The notes beneath the pieces were generated by a model. That model made no database searches, was not told the DNA's origin, and saw only the letters and a program-made list of their open reading frames with translations. The translations under genes were made by a program, and so were the position numbers. DNA of 64,000 nucleotides from Calidifontimicrobium sp035325925. Lineage in GTDB: Bacteria; Pseudomonadota; Gammaproteobacteria; Burkholderiales; Burkholderiaceae_C. Below are positions 8,910 through 16,606 of this stretch, in pieces; the stretch's first letter is position 1; every line of letters begins with the position of its first letter. The stretch spans positions 66,843 through 130,842 of the forward strand of contig NZ_DAOKZA010000003.1 of NCBI RefSeq assembly GCF_035325925.1. The letters are read 5' to 3'.

Positions 8910-9557
8910 TCAGCCGCCGGGCGCATCGAGTAGCGCGTCGACCTCGTCGAGCGTGGACACGAAGTGGTCGGGCGCGGCCGTGGCGAAGGCCGCCTCGTCG
9001 CACTCGCCGCCGCGCACGATCGCCACGCGCAGCCCGGCGGCGCGCGCCGCCGCGACGTCGGCCAGGCTGTCGCCGACGAACAGCGCGCGCGCCGGCGCGC
9101 AGCCGCGCAGCGCCAGCACCGCGCGCACGCCCTCGGGGTGCGGCTTGAGGTGCACGACGTCGTCGCGCGACAGCACCGGGGCCAGCGCCCGCTGCAGCGC
9201 GCACCGTTCGAGCCCGGCGGCCAGCGCGCTGCGCCCGATGTTGCTGACCATCGCCGCGGCCACGCCGCGTGCGGCCAGGCGCTGCAGCAGCGCCGCGGCG
9301 CCGGGACGCGGCGACCAGCGCGTCAGCGCGTCGGCGTCCCAGCGGTCGTACACCGGCCCCAGCGCGGCGCGCAGCGCGTGCAGCCGGCCCGCGGCAACGG
9401 CCTGGTCGGCGGCGGCGTTCCACATCTGCGCGTAGTTGCCGCTCACCGCGTGGCCCTGGGCCGCAAAGGCCTCGCGCAGTTCGGCCTGCGCCGGCGCGAG
9501 CTGCCACTGGAAGTCGACCAGCGTGCCCTCGAAGTCGAATACGACGGTGCGGATCAT
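8910..9557 (-). CDS. HAD-superfamily hydrolase
   Basis: 215 residues starting MIRTVVFDFEGTLVDFQW. The DxD motif I is FDFEGT: the second acidic position is Glu where most HAD phosphatases have Asp (DxDGT), which hints at altered chemistry or fine tuning. Motif II is AAMVSNIG, motif III the Lys in HLKPHPEG, and motif IV ALFVGDSLADVAAARAAG. A cap domain lies between motifs I and II. The likely role is phosphatase or phosphoglycolate-type hydrolase of unknown substrate. The start was placed at 9557, next to motif I, instead of 9617. Confidence 0.8.
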   Translation of the reverse strand: MIRTVVFDFEGTLVDFQWQLAPAQAELREAFAAQGHAVSGNYAQMWNAAADQAVAAGRLHALRAALGPVYDRWDADALTRWSPRPGAAALLQRLAARGVAAAMVSNIGRSALAAGLERCALQRALAPVLSRDDVVHLKPHPEGVRAVLALRGCAPARALFVGDSLADVAAARAAGLRVAIVRGGECDEAAFATAAPDHFVSTLDEVDALLDAPGG

Positions 9558-9698
9558 CGTTGGCTTCTCGTGGCGCCCCGGCGGCGCCTGGGCCGTGATC
9601 ATCGCCGCGGCCCGCACCCGCGCCCTTGCGCCAGGCCATGCCGGGACGCCACGGTCACAAGCACGCGTGGCGCCGCCAGCCCGATCGCACCGGCTCGC

Positions 9699-9748
9699 TC
9701 GCGCCGGTTCAGTCGCGCCGGTTGAGTCGCGCAGGTTCAGTCGCGCAG
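9699..9748 (+). repeat. 14-bp tandem repeat, about 3.6 copies
   Basis: The unit TCGCGCCGGTTCAG occurs at 9699, 9713 (one change) and 9727 (one change), followed by the partial copy TCGCGCAG at 9741. The array covers the 3' end of the decayed CoA-transferase and the short gap before the HAD gene. It looks like local slippage in non-coding or decayed DNA. No function can be assigned. Confidence 0.75.
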
Positions 9749-10621
9749 CTGCGCCCTCGCCTCGTCGGCCGTGTCGCAGAGGTGCGGCGCCACCCCGCGT
9801 GCGGCCAGCGCCGGGCCCAGGCTGGCGCGCACGAACCCTGTTGTGCGGTAGCGCGTGGCGCGGTGGTCGTGGCGTGCGAAGTCGATGAACGGCGTGCGGC
9901 TCGCCGCGTCGTGGGCGACGCGCCCGGCCAGCGGGCGGCGCAGCAGCCGCTCGCGCAGCCCCATCGCGCCGTCGGCGACGATCGCGGCGTCCTTCGGCGC
10001 CGGGTCGCGCTCGATCAGCGAGCGAAAGCGCATCGGCGCCGGCACGTCGCGCTCGACGTCGAGCTCCGGGCCGACTTCGATCAACTCGCGCCCGCGCTCG
10101 TGCAGCGCGAACACCGCACGCTCGGTGGCGTACTGCACCGGCTGCCCACGCCTGAGCGCATCGCGGCCGCTGAACGTGCGTTGCTCGACCTGCGGCACGA
10201 ACTTCGGGTGCGTGTGCCCGCCCTGCCCGGCGAGGAAGCTGCCGACGAAGACCAGTTGCTTGGCGTTCTGGCTGATGTTGATGAAGCTGCCAGCGCCGCC
10301 CAGGCGCGAGCCGAAGCGGCTCACGTTGACGTTGCCCTCGGCGTCGGCCTACGCCGGCTCGAGGAACGCGACGTCCAGCCCGCCACCGACGTAGAAGTCG
10401 AACTGGTACGGCTGGTCGATGATCGCCTGGGTGTTCACCGCGGCGCCGAAGTTCAGCCCGCCGGCCGGCACGCCGCCGATCACGCCGGGCTCGGCGGTCA
10501 GCGTGATCGGGTTGACGACGTTCTCCTCGGCGGCCACCGCGGAGACGCCCTCCGGCGAAGCCGAGGCAGACGAATCAGCCGGTGGCGACGGTGCTCGGGC
10601 CGGCGAGCCGCTCGGCGGCAC
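9737..10621 (-). pseudogene. Remnant of a YdiF-type acetate/acyl-CoA transferase
   Basis: Two adjoining minus-strand pieces in one frame correspond to the C-terminal half of a class I CoA-transferase. The first (from about 10558) reads SPEGVSAVAAEENVV, then ITLTAEPGVIGGVPAGGLNF and QPYQFDFYVGGGLDVAFL. It ends at an in-frame TAG (10349-10351), after which ADAEGNVNVSRFGSRLGGAG and FINISQNAKQLVFVGSF continue without a shift. There are three lesions: the whole N-terminal half is missing and replaced by unrelated Ala/Ser/Pro-rich sequence, there is the internal stop, and about 60 residues are lost near FIDFARHDHRATRYRTTGFV, where the family has a longer segment. The gene is surely inactive. Confidence 0.85.
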
Positions 10622-10661
10622 GGGCAGCAGGCGGATGCATGCGCGTGGGGCCGCGGCGGGT

Positions 10662-11054
10662 TCAGGCGCCGTCGCCTTGCGGGTCGCGCGGCGACGCGTC
10701 CAGCGCCACCGCCGCGCGCACCAGTTCGCGCAGCAGGTCGCGGTCGACCGGATCGTCGTAGCCGATGCGCAGCCAGCGCGCCGTCGGCGACGGGCCTTCG
10801 AGCTCGGGGAAGCGTGCCGCCAGCGTGGCGCCCTGCGCCAGGTGCAGGCGCAGGTGCCCGCGCTGCGGTGCCAGCGTCATCAGCGCCGCGTCGGTGCCCA
10901 GGTAGGCCAGCGTGCCCCAGCGCACGGCGGGCACCAGCTGCGGCGCGGCGTCGAGCACCAGCCCGTGCAGCAGCCGCGCGAGCGGTTGCTGCGCGGCCGG
11001 CAGCAGGTCGAACCAGGCGTCGACCAGCGGTGCGGCGCGCTTCGGGCGGCGCAT
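10662..11054 (-). CDS. DUF1801 family protein
   Basis: 130 residues. The segment APLVDAWFDLLPAAQQPLAR followed by VPAVRWGTLAYLG and MTLAPQRGHLRLHLAQGATL fits the DUF1801/YdhG fold, small alpha/beta proteins of unknown function related to iron-chaperone-like and YjbR-type domains. No catalytic residues are known. The ATG at 11054 was chosen because conserved sequence starts soon after it; an upstream ATG at 11081 would add nine residues. It lies between a pseudogene and the zinc peptidase on the same strand. Confidence 0.65.
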   Translation of the reverse strand: MRRPKRAAPLVDAWFDLLPAAQQPLARLLHGLVLDAAPQLVPAVRWGTLAYLGTDAALMTLAPQRGHLRLHLAQGATLAARFPELEGPSPTARWLRIGYDDPVDRDLLRELVRAAVALDASPRDPQGDGA

Positions 11055-11091
11055 GGTCGGCGTTCGCTTGCTGACGCGCAAGGCGGCGCGC

Positions 11092-11964
11092 CTACAGCGC
11101 CTGCGCCTCGAACGTGTTGCACTGCGCCATGCTGCCGCCGTCGAAGCCGCGACGGAACCAGCGCTGGCGCTGTGCGCTGGTGCCGTGGGTGAAGCTCTCG
11201 GGCACGACGTAGCCCTGGCTGCGGTGCTGCAGCGCGTCGTCGCCGATGCGCGCCGCGGCGTTCATCGCCTCCTCGAGATCGCCCTGCTCGAGCCAGCGCT
11301 TGCCGCGCTGCGAGTGGTGCGCCCAGACGCCGGCCAGGCAGTCGGCCTGCAGCTCGACGCGCACCGACAGCGCGTTCATCTGCGCCTCGCCGACGCGGCC
11401 GCGCATCGCGTCGACCCGGTCGGTGATGCCGATCAGGTTCTGCACATGGTGGCCGACCTCGTGCGCAATCACGTACGCCTGCGCGAAGTCGCCCGGCGCG
11501 CCCAGCCGCTGGTGCAGCGTGTCGAAGAAGCCGAGGTCGATGTAGACCTTCTCGTCGGCCGGGCAGTAGAAGGGCCCCATCGCCGCCTGCCCGACGCCGC
11601 AGGCCGAGCGCGTCGCGCCGCGGAACAGCACCAGCGTCGGTTCGCGGTAAGCCGCGCCGTTGGCGCGCAGCTGCGCGTTCCACACGTCTTCGGTGTCGGC
11701 GAGCACGGTGGCGACGAAGGCCGCCTGCCCGTCGTCGGCCGGTGGCGCGGTGGCCGGCGCCTGCGCCCCGGGCACCGCGACGTCGCCGCCCCCGAGGATG
11801 CCCAGCAGCGTCAGCGGGTTGATGCCGAACAGCCAGCCGGCGAGCAGCGCGATGACGATGGTGCCGAGCCCGATACCGCGGCCGCCACCGAGGCGCATCC
11901 CGCCCCCGCCGCCGGCGCGCCGGTCCTCGACGTTGTCGCTGCGCCTGTGCCCTTCCCACTTCAT
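11092..11964 (-). CDS. Neutral zinc metallopeptidase, YpfJ family
   Basis: 290 residues starting MKWEGHRRSDNVEDRR, a hallmark of the YpfJ family. A Gly-rich stretch is followed by one membrane helix (GIGLGTIVIALLAGWLFGIN). The zinc motif is HEVGHH within YVIAHEVGHHVQNLIG, and VELQADCLAGVW supplies the third ligand region. The protein is therefore anchored in the inner membrane with a metallopeptidase domain outside. Substrate and role are unknown. The ATG at 11964 has a GAGG ribosome site; the longer frame to 12021 lacks family sequence. Confidence 0.9.
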   Translation of the reverse strand: MKWEGHRRSDNVEDRRAGGGGGMRLGGGRGIGLGTIVIALLAGWLFGINPLTLLGILGGGDVAVPGAQAPATAPPADDGQAAFVATVLADTEDVWNAQLRANGAAYREPTLVLFRGATRSACGVGQAAMGPFYCPADEKVYIDLGFFDTLHQRLGAPGDFAQAYVIAHEVGHHVQNLIGITDRVDAMRGRVGEAQMNALSVRVELQADCLAGVWAHHSQRGKRWLEQGDLEEAMNAAARIGDDALQHRSQGYVVPESFTHGTSAQRQRWFRRGFDGGSMAQCNTFEAQAL

Positions 11965-12091
11965 GATCCGGCCCTCCGGGGGCGGTGGCGCACCGGCGGC
12001 GCACCCTGCGTACCCACCCATTGGCTTTGTACCGCAGTCGGGCGCCGGCCGGGCGCCGGCCGGAAGCCGCCGGCGCGTGCAGCCCGTCGGC

Positions 12092-12661
12092 TCAGGCGCG
12101 CGGCAGCGTGACGCCGCGCTGGCCCTGGTACTTGCCGCCGCGGTCCTTGTAACTGGTCTCGCAGACCTCGTCGCTCTCGAAGAACAGCACCTGCGCGCAG
12201 CCCTCGCCGGCGTAGATCTTGGCCGGCAGCGGCGTGGTGTTGCTGAATTCCAGCGTCACGTAGCCCTCCCACTCGGGCTCGAACGGCGTGACGTTGACGA
12301 TGATGCCGCAGCGCGCGTAGGTGCTCTTGCCCAGGCAGATCGTCAGCACGTTGCGCGGGATGCGGAAGTACTCGACCGTGCGCGCCAGCGCGAAGCTGTT
12401 CGGCGGGATGATGCACACGTCGGCCTCGATGTCGACGAAGCTGCGCTCGTCGAAGTTCTTCGGGTCGACGACCGTGCTGTAGATGTTGGTGAAGACCTTG
12501 AACTCGGGCGCGCAGCGGATGTCGTAGCCGTAGCTGCTGGTGCCGTAGCTGACGATGCGGTGACCGTCGGGCGCGAAGCGCACCTGGCCGGGCTCGAACG
12601 GCTCGATCATGCCGTGCTCCTGCGCCATGCGGCGGATCCACCTGTCACTCTTGATGCTCAT
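12092..12661 (-). CDS. dcd: dCTP deaminase
   Basis: 189 residues starting MSIKSDRWIRRMAQEHGMIE. Conserved motifs are ISYGTSSYGYDIRC (here VSYGTSSYGYDIRC), the active-site segment GKSTYARCGIIVNVTPFEPE and the Glu-containing WEGYVTLEFSNTTPLPAKIY. The enzyme deaminates dCTP to dUTP in thymidylate synthesis. Length is typical for the proteobacterial, dUTPase-independent type. It is monocistronic here, divergent from the Mpo1-like gene, with a TAGAAT box about 25 bp upstream. Confidence 0.96.
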   Translation of the reverse strand: MSIKSDRWIRRMAQEHGMIEPFEPGQVRFAPDGHRIVSYGTSSYGYDIRCAPEFKVFTNIYSTVVDPKNFDERSFVDIEADVCIIPPNSFALARTVEYFRIPRNVLTICLGKSTYARCGIIVNVTPFEPEWEGYVTLEFSNTTPLPAKIYAGEGCAQVLFFESDEVCETSYKDRGGKYQGQRGVTLPRA

Positions 12662-12683
12662 TGCACGTCCCCGGAGATGGCGC

Positions 12684-12689
12684 ATTCTA
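12684..12689 (-). promoter_or_regulatory. -10 box for dcd
   Basis: TAGAAT on the minus strand, 23 bp before the dcd ATG. The same box precedes several other genes in this window (serS, tRNA-Ser, metG, DUF3460, DUF3306), which supports its use by the vegetative sigma factor. No good -35 box is visible in the GC-rich upstream DNA. Confidence 0.45.
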
Positions 12690-12764
12690 GGGACGCACCA
12701 GGGGTCGGCCGACGGGTGCACACTACGCGCTGTCGGGGCACCGTGGCCCCGGGAGCGTTCTTCG

Positions 12765-13310
12765 ATGGCCTCGCTGTTCCGTCCCGGCACCGAACTGATG
12801 GTGCAGTACGCCGGCTACCACCGCGACCGGCGCAACATCGCCACCCACTGCGTCGGCATCCCGCTGATCGTGTTCGCGCTCGGCGTGCTGCTGGCCCGCC
12901 CGGCCGTGGCGCTCGGTGGCGTCGCGCTGACGCCGGCGTGGGCGCTGTGGGGACTGGCGACGCTGTGGTACCTGTCGCGCGGGCATCTGCTGATCGGCGT
13001 CGCGGTCAGCGCGGCCAGCGCGGTGCTGTTTGCGCTGGCGCAGCCGCTGGGCGCGGCGTCGACCGCTGCCTGGCTGGCCTGGGGCGTGGGCTGCTTCGTC
13101 GTCGGCTGGATCGTGCAGTTCGTCGGCCACTACTACGAGGGCCGCAAGCCGGCCTTCACCGACGACCTGGTGGGCCTGCTCGTCGGCCCGATGTTCGTCG
13201 TCGCCGAGGCGTTGTTCGCGCTGGGCTGGTGCCGCGCGCTGTTCACCGAGATCGAGCGCCGCGTCGGCCCCACGGTGCTGCGCGACCTGCACGTGCCGGC
13301 GATGCGCTGA
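12765..13310 (+). CDS. Mpo1-like (DUF962/YGL010w family) membrane protein
   Basis: 181 residues. ELMVQYAGYHRDRRNIATHC and the downstream VQFVGHYYEGRKPAFTDDLV carry the conserved His residues of the DUF962 family. In yeast, Mpo1 is an iron-dependent dioxygenase acting in alpha-oxidation of 2-hydroxy fatty acids. About four hydrophobic segments are seen (IPLIVFALGVLLA, ALWGLATLWYL, VAVSAASAVLFALA, WLAWGVGCFVVGWIV). The bacterial role is not established. The start at 12765 has GGGAG nine bases upstream. Confidence 0.83.
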   Translation: MASLFRPGTELMVQYAGYHRDRRNIATHCVGIPLIVFALGVLLARPAVALGGVALTPAWALWGLATLWYLSRGHLLIGVAVSAASAVLFALAQPLGAASTAAWLAWGVGCFVVGWIVQFVGHYYEGRKPAFTDDLVGLLVGPMFVVAEALFALGWCRALFTEIERRVGPTVLRDLHVPAMR

Positions 13311-13352
13311 CGGCGCGGCCCACGGCGCCCGCGGTGCTGCCAGTGCCGCCGG

Positions 13353-13374
13353 CGCCGGCTGCCGTCAGCCGGCG
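13353..13374. other. Inverted repeat between convergent genes
   Basis: CGCCGGCT at 13353-13360 pairs perfectly with AGCCGGCG at 13367-13374 across a six-base loop. It sits between the Mpo1-like gene and the fdhD stop codon, which it overlaps, so it may end transcription from either side. No run of T follows, so it is not a canonical intrinsic terminator. Confidence 0.35.
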
Positions 13375-14258
13375 ACCACGCGCACCGGCGAGCGCAGCGG
13401 CTCGGGCTCGGAGTCGAAGCGCTCGAACCCGGTGTAGCAGATGAAGTGCCGGTTGGCGGCGCGGCCGAACAGCGTCATGCCCAGCCGGCTGGCGAAGGCG
13501 TGTCCCATCTGCGTGACGCCGTTGCGCGAAACGACGATCGGCACGCCCATCTGGGCCGCCTTCATGACCATCTCGCTGGTCAGCCGGCCGGTGGTGTAGA
13601 AGGTCTTGTCGCCGCCGTCGACGCCGTGCACCCACATCCAGCCGGCGATCGTGTCGAGCGCGTTGTGGCGGCCGACGTCCTCGACGAAGATCAGCAGGTC
13701 GGTGCCGCGGAACAGCGCGCAGCCGTGCACCGAGCCGGCCTTGCGGTGGATGCTGTCCTGCTGGCGCATCACCTCGAGCATGCCGTGCAGCGTCGACTGG
13801 CGGATGCGGGCGGCCTGCGGCGACGGCAGCCGGATCGCGTCGACCTGCGCCTGCAGGTCGCCGAACACCGTGCCCTGGCCGCAGCCGGTGGTGACCACGC
13901 GGCGCGCGGTCTTCGCCTCGAAGCCATCGATGCCGCCGCGCGTGCGCACCGCCGCGGCGTTCACGTCCCAGTCGACGCTGATCGAGTCGACCTGCTGCGG
14001 CGCGTCGACCAGTCGCTGGTTGCGCAGGTAGCCGAGCACGAGCAGCTCGGGCGCGGCGCCCAGCGTCATCAGCGTCACCAGCTCGCGCCGGTCGACGAAC
14101 ACCGTCAGCGGCCGCTCGTCGGGGATGTGGATGCGCCGGCGCTGGCCGTACTCGTCGAGCACCTCGACCTCGCGCGTCAGTGGCAGCGCGGCGTCCGTCA
14201 GCCGGGGGCCGGGCCACGGGGGCTCGACGACCGGGGGCTGAGGCTCGGCGAGCGACAT
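13365..14258 (-). CDS. fdhD: Formate dehydrogenase accessory sulfurtransferase
   Basis: 297 residues. DERPLTVFVDRRELVTLMTL, GYLRNQRLVD, HGCALFRGTDLLIFVEDVGR, HNALDTIAGW and FYTTGRLTSEMVMKAAQMGV are FdhD family motifs. FdhD passes sulfur from the IscS desulfurase to the bis-MGD molybdenum cofactor before it enters formate dehydrogenase. In E. coli the catalytic loop has CxxC; here it reads TTGCGQGT, with one Cys only. It is the distal gene of the minus-strand fdh cluster, 6 bp after the small secreted protein. The role is clear, but the sulfur-relay detail may differ from E. coli. Confidence 0.93.
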   Translation of the reverse strand: MSLAEPQPPVVEPPWPGPRLTDAALPLTREVEVLDEYGQRRRIHIPDERPLTVFVDRRELVTLMTLGAAPELLVLGYLRNQRLVDAPQQVDSISVDWDVNAAAVRTRGGIDGFEAKTARRVVTTGCGQGTVFGDLQAQVDAIRLPSPQAARIRQSTLHGMLEVMRQQDSIHRKAGSVHGCALFRGTDLLIFVEDVGRHNALDTIAGWMWVHGVDGGDKTFYTTGRLTSEMVMKAAQMGVPIVVSRNGVTQMGHAFASRLGMTLFGRAANRHFICYTGFERFDSEPEPLRSPVRVVAG

Positions 14259-14264
14259 CGGGGC

Positions 14265-14558
14265 TCAGCTCTTGGGCGCCGGCGGCACGAACGGGCCGGG
14301 GTCGGCGCACGCCGGCGTCGCCGTCGGGGGCTTGACTTCCTTGCCCGCGGCCTGCTGGTCGGCACGGTACTTCGCCGCCACGCGTTCCATCGACAGGCAC
14401 AGCTTGTAGTCGGCGACCTTGTTCGCCCAGGCGGTGCGTGCCGCCGCCTCGGCGGCCTTCGCCTTCGCCTCGTCGGACAACGGCGGCAACTTGGCCGCCG
14501 CGGGCCACGCCACCGCCGCCACGGCCAGGGTCAACAGGCAGGTCCGGATCACGTTCAT
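14265..14558 (-). CDS. Small secreted protein of the fdh operon, function unknown
   Basis: 97 residues with a clear Sec signal peptide (MNVIRTCLLTLAVAAVAWPA, cut near AAA/K at residue 22-23). The mature part is an Ala/Lys-rich helix (SDEAKAKAAEAAARTAWANK, then VADYKLCLSMERVAAKYRAD) and ends in a Pro-rich tail. It has two Cys residues, which could form a disulfide in the periplasm. I do not recognise the family. It lies between the gamma subunit and fdhD on the same strand, so a periplasmic role with formate dehydrogenase is inferred from position only. Confidence 0.7.
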   Translation of the reverse strand: MNVIRTCLLTLAVAAVAWPAAAKLPPLSDEAKAKAAEAAARTAWANKVADYKLCLSMERVAAKYRADQQAAGKEVKPPTATPACADPGPFVPPAPKS

Positions 14559-14583
14559 CGTCTCGACTCCTCGGGTCGGGGCC

Positions 14584-15711
14584 TCAGCCGCGCGCCCCGG
14601 CCTGTGCCGCCACGTCGGCCGGCGGCGTCTCGGCCGAGCGCTGCGCCGGGATCTTGCCCGCCTTGATGTCGTCGTACCACAGTTCGTGGTGCTCCTTGGC
14701 CCAGCCTTCGTCGACGTAGCCGGTGCGCATCGCCCGGTACGCGCCGTTCATGCCGATGGTACCGATGTAGATGTGACCGAGGAACATCGCCATCATCAAC
14801 GTCGCGGCCACCGCGTGCACCATGTGCGCGATCTGCATCTGGCCGCGCGTGTATTCGAGCAGCGTCGGGAAGACCTTGTCGAGGACCAGGCCGGAAACGA
14901 CGACGACCATGCCCAGGACAAGCACGCCGACCCAGAACAGCAGCTTCTCGGCGGCGTTGAAGCGGTGCGACGGCACCTCGCGCTTGCCCAGCAGGTTGCC
15001 GAAGCGCAGCAGCCAGTTCAGGTCGCCGGCACGCGGCAGGTTGTCGCGCGCGAAGGTCAGGATCACGATCAGCAGCGACACCGCGAACACCGGCCCGGCG
15101 AAGTTGTGCGCGTTCTTCAGCGCGTAGGTCAGCCAGCCGAACAGCGTGCTGCCGATCACCGGCAGCAGGAAGTACTTGCCCCAGGCCATCACGATGCCCG
15201 ACACCGCGAGGATCACGAAGGCGATCGCGTTGGCCCAGTGCGCCGCGCGCTCGAACGGCGTGAAGCGCTCGATCACGCGGCCGGTGTCACGCTCGTGGCC
15301 GCCCAGGGGGCCCTTGCCGACGTAGAACAGCCCGAGCGCCAGCACGACGATGCCCAGCAGCGCCCCGCCGTACGGGATGATCAGCCGATTGCGCACCTGG
15401 CGCCAGGCCTCGCCGGCGCTGGTGTACAGCGACCCCGGGTATTGCACCATCGGCTGGATCAGCACGCCCATCTCCGCGCCCGGCAGCGACACGTAGCCGC
15501 CGTCGGGGCCGGAGTCGCGCACCGCACGCCAGAACGGCGCGTTGTTGCCCGGCTGGGTCTTGGCGCGCTCGGCGTTGGTCTCGTCGGGCTTCGGCTCGGC
15601 CGGAGCGACGAAACCCGCCGGCGCCCCGCCGGCGGCCGGCGCCTGCGCGCCCGCGGCGGCCGCCAGGACGAGCCCGCAGGCGAGGATCAGGACTCTGGTC
15701 AAGGCTTGCAT
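14584..15711 (-). CDS. fdhC: Formate dehydrogenase gamma subunit, cytochrome b556
   Basis: 375 residues. A signal-like N-terminus (MQALTRVLILACGLVLAAAA) and about 95 periplasmic residues come first. Four or five membrane helices follow (IPYGGALLGIVVLALGLFYV, NAIAFVILAVSGIVMAWGKY, FAGPVFAVSLLIVILTFA, LLFWVGVLVLGMVVVVSGLV and a helix after HMVHAVAATLMMAMFLGHIY). His residues in FERAAHWANA, KNAHNFAGP and QIAHMVHAVA are the likely haem b ligands. It anchors the FdhAB catalytic dimer on the periplasmic side and passes electrons to quinone. fdhC is a loose name; E. coli calls this subunit FdnI/FdoI. Confidence 0.92.
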   Translation of the reverse strand: MQALTRVLILACGLVLAAAAGAQAPAAGGAPAGFVAPAEPKPDETNAERAKTQPGNNAPFWRAVRDSGPDGGYVSLPGAEMGVLIQPMVQYPGSLYTSAGEAWRQVRNRLIIPYGGALLGIVVLALGLFYVGKGPLGGHERDTGRVIERFTPFERAAHWANAIAFVILAVSGIVMAWGKYFLLPVIGSTLFGWLTYALKNAHNFAGPVFAVSLLIVILTFARDNLPRAGDLNWLLRFGNLLGKREVPSHRFNAAEKLLFWVGVLVLGMVVVVSGLVLDKVFPTLLEYTRGQMQIAHMVHAVAATLMMAMFLGHIYIGTIGMNGAYRAMRTGYVDEGWAKEHHELWYDDIKAGKIPAQRSAETPPADVAAQAGARG

Positions 15712-15734
15712 CGCTGCTCCTGCTGCGCGGCGGC

Positions 15735-15974
15735 TCAGCTGCCCGAGGCGCGGGCGTACTCGTTCTGGGCCTGCACGCGTGCGCGCATCTGCTGCTGCCA
15801 GCTCGCCTCGTCGCCGGCCTTCCAGCCTTCGGTCACGTAGGGGTTGTCGGCCCCGCGCCAGGCCGGCACGTCGCTCTTGCGTGCGGCGCTGTCGGTCGTG
15901 GCGGCGTCGCCGCAGGCCGCGAGCGCGGCCGCGGCGACGAGCAGCGCGAGCGCCGTCGGGGTTCGCCTCGTCAT
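15735..15974 (-). CDS. Small lipoprotein of the fdh operon, function unknown
   Basis: 79 residues. MTRRTPTALALLVAAAALAACG is a lipoprotein signal with the lipobox LAAC, so the mature protein has about 58 residues attached to a membrane. The mature part (VPAWRGADNPYVTEGWKAGD, then EASWQQQMRARVQAQNEYAR) is Trp-rich and hydrophilic. Its ATG overlaps the fdhB stop (ATGA), which implies translational coupling to the electron-transfer subunit. I do not recognise the function. The position between beta and gamma subunit genes suggests a role in assembly or stability of the complex. Confidence 0.72.
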   Translation of the reverse strand: MTRRTPTALALLVAAAALAACGDAATTDSAARKSDVPAWRGADNPYVTEGWKAGDEASWQQQMRARVQAQNEYARASGS

Positions 15975-16594
15975 GACTTGGTCGCCTCCGTCTTCGCCGG
16001 CGCGCCGCTGGGCTTGCCGTAGGCCGTGCCCCAGCCCCACACCTCGCTGCCCTTGCCGCGCGTGAGCACGCGGGTGCGGAAGATGTCGGCGACCATGTCG
16101 CCGTCGCCGCCGAGCAGCGCCTTGGTCGAGCACATCTCGGCGCAGATCGGCAGCTTGCCCTCGGCAAGGCGGTTGCGGCCGTACTTCTCGTGCTCGGCCG
16201 CACTGCCGTTGGCTTCCGGCCCGCCGGCACAGAAGGTGCACTTGTCCATCTTGCCGCGCAGCCCGAACTGGCCGTTCGACGGGAACTGCGGCGCACCGAA
16301 CGGGCAGGCGTAGCTGCAGTAGCCGCAGCCGATGCACACGTCCTTGTCGTGCAGCACGACGCCGTCGTCGGTGCGGTAGAAGCAGTCGACCGGGCACACC
16401 GCCATGCACGGCGCGTCGCTGCAGTGCATGCACGCCACCGAGATGCTCCTCTCGCCGGGCATGCCGTCGTTCATCGTCACCACGCGACGACGGTTGACGC
16501 CCCAGGGCACCTCGTGTTCGGCCTTGCAGGCGGTGACGCAGCCGTTGCACTCGATGCAGCGCTCGGCATCGCAGATGAACTTCATTCGTGCCAT
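15971..16594 (-). CDS. fdhB: Formate dehydrogenase beta subunit, iron-sulfur protein
   Basis: 207 residues. Four Cys groups for [4Fe-4S] clusters are visible: CIECNGCVTAC, CMHCSDAPCMAVCPVDC, CIGCGYCSYACP, and CTFC with the later CAEMC. It moves electrons from the catalytic subunit to the haem subunit. Unlike E. coli FdnH, no C-terminal transmembrane helix is present; the protein ends in a charged tail (SGAPAKTEATKS). A GGAGG site precedes the ATG. It is exported as a passenger of the TAT signal on the alpha subunit, as known for this enzyme class. Confidence 0.94.
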   Translation of the reverse strand: MARMKFICDAERCIECNGCVTACKAEHEVPWGVNRRRVVTMNDGMPGERSISVACMHCSDAPCMAVCPVDCFYRTDDGVVLHDKDVCIGCGYCSYACPFGAPQFPSNGQFGLRGKMDKCTFCAGGPEANGSAAEHEKYGRNRLAEGKLPICAEMCSTKALLGGDGDMVADIFRTRVLTRGKGSEVWGWGTAYGKPSGAPAKTEATKS

Positions 16595-16606
16595 CGTGAT
16601 GCCTCC

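Noticed and set aside
11092..11964. Gly-rich stretch of the YpfJ-type peptidase as a repeat element
   Set aside because: A short Gly-rich run (RAGGGGGMRLGGGRG) is normal for this family near the membrane helix.
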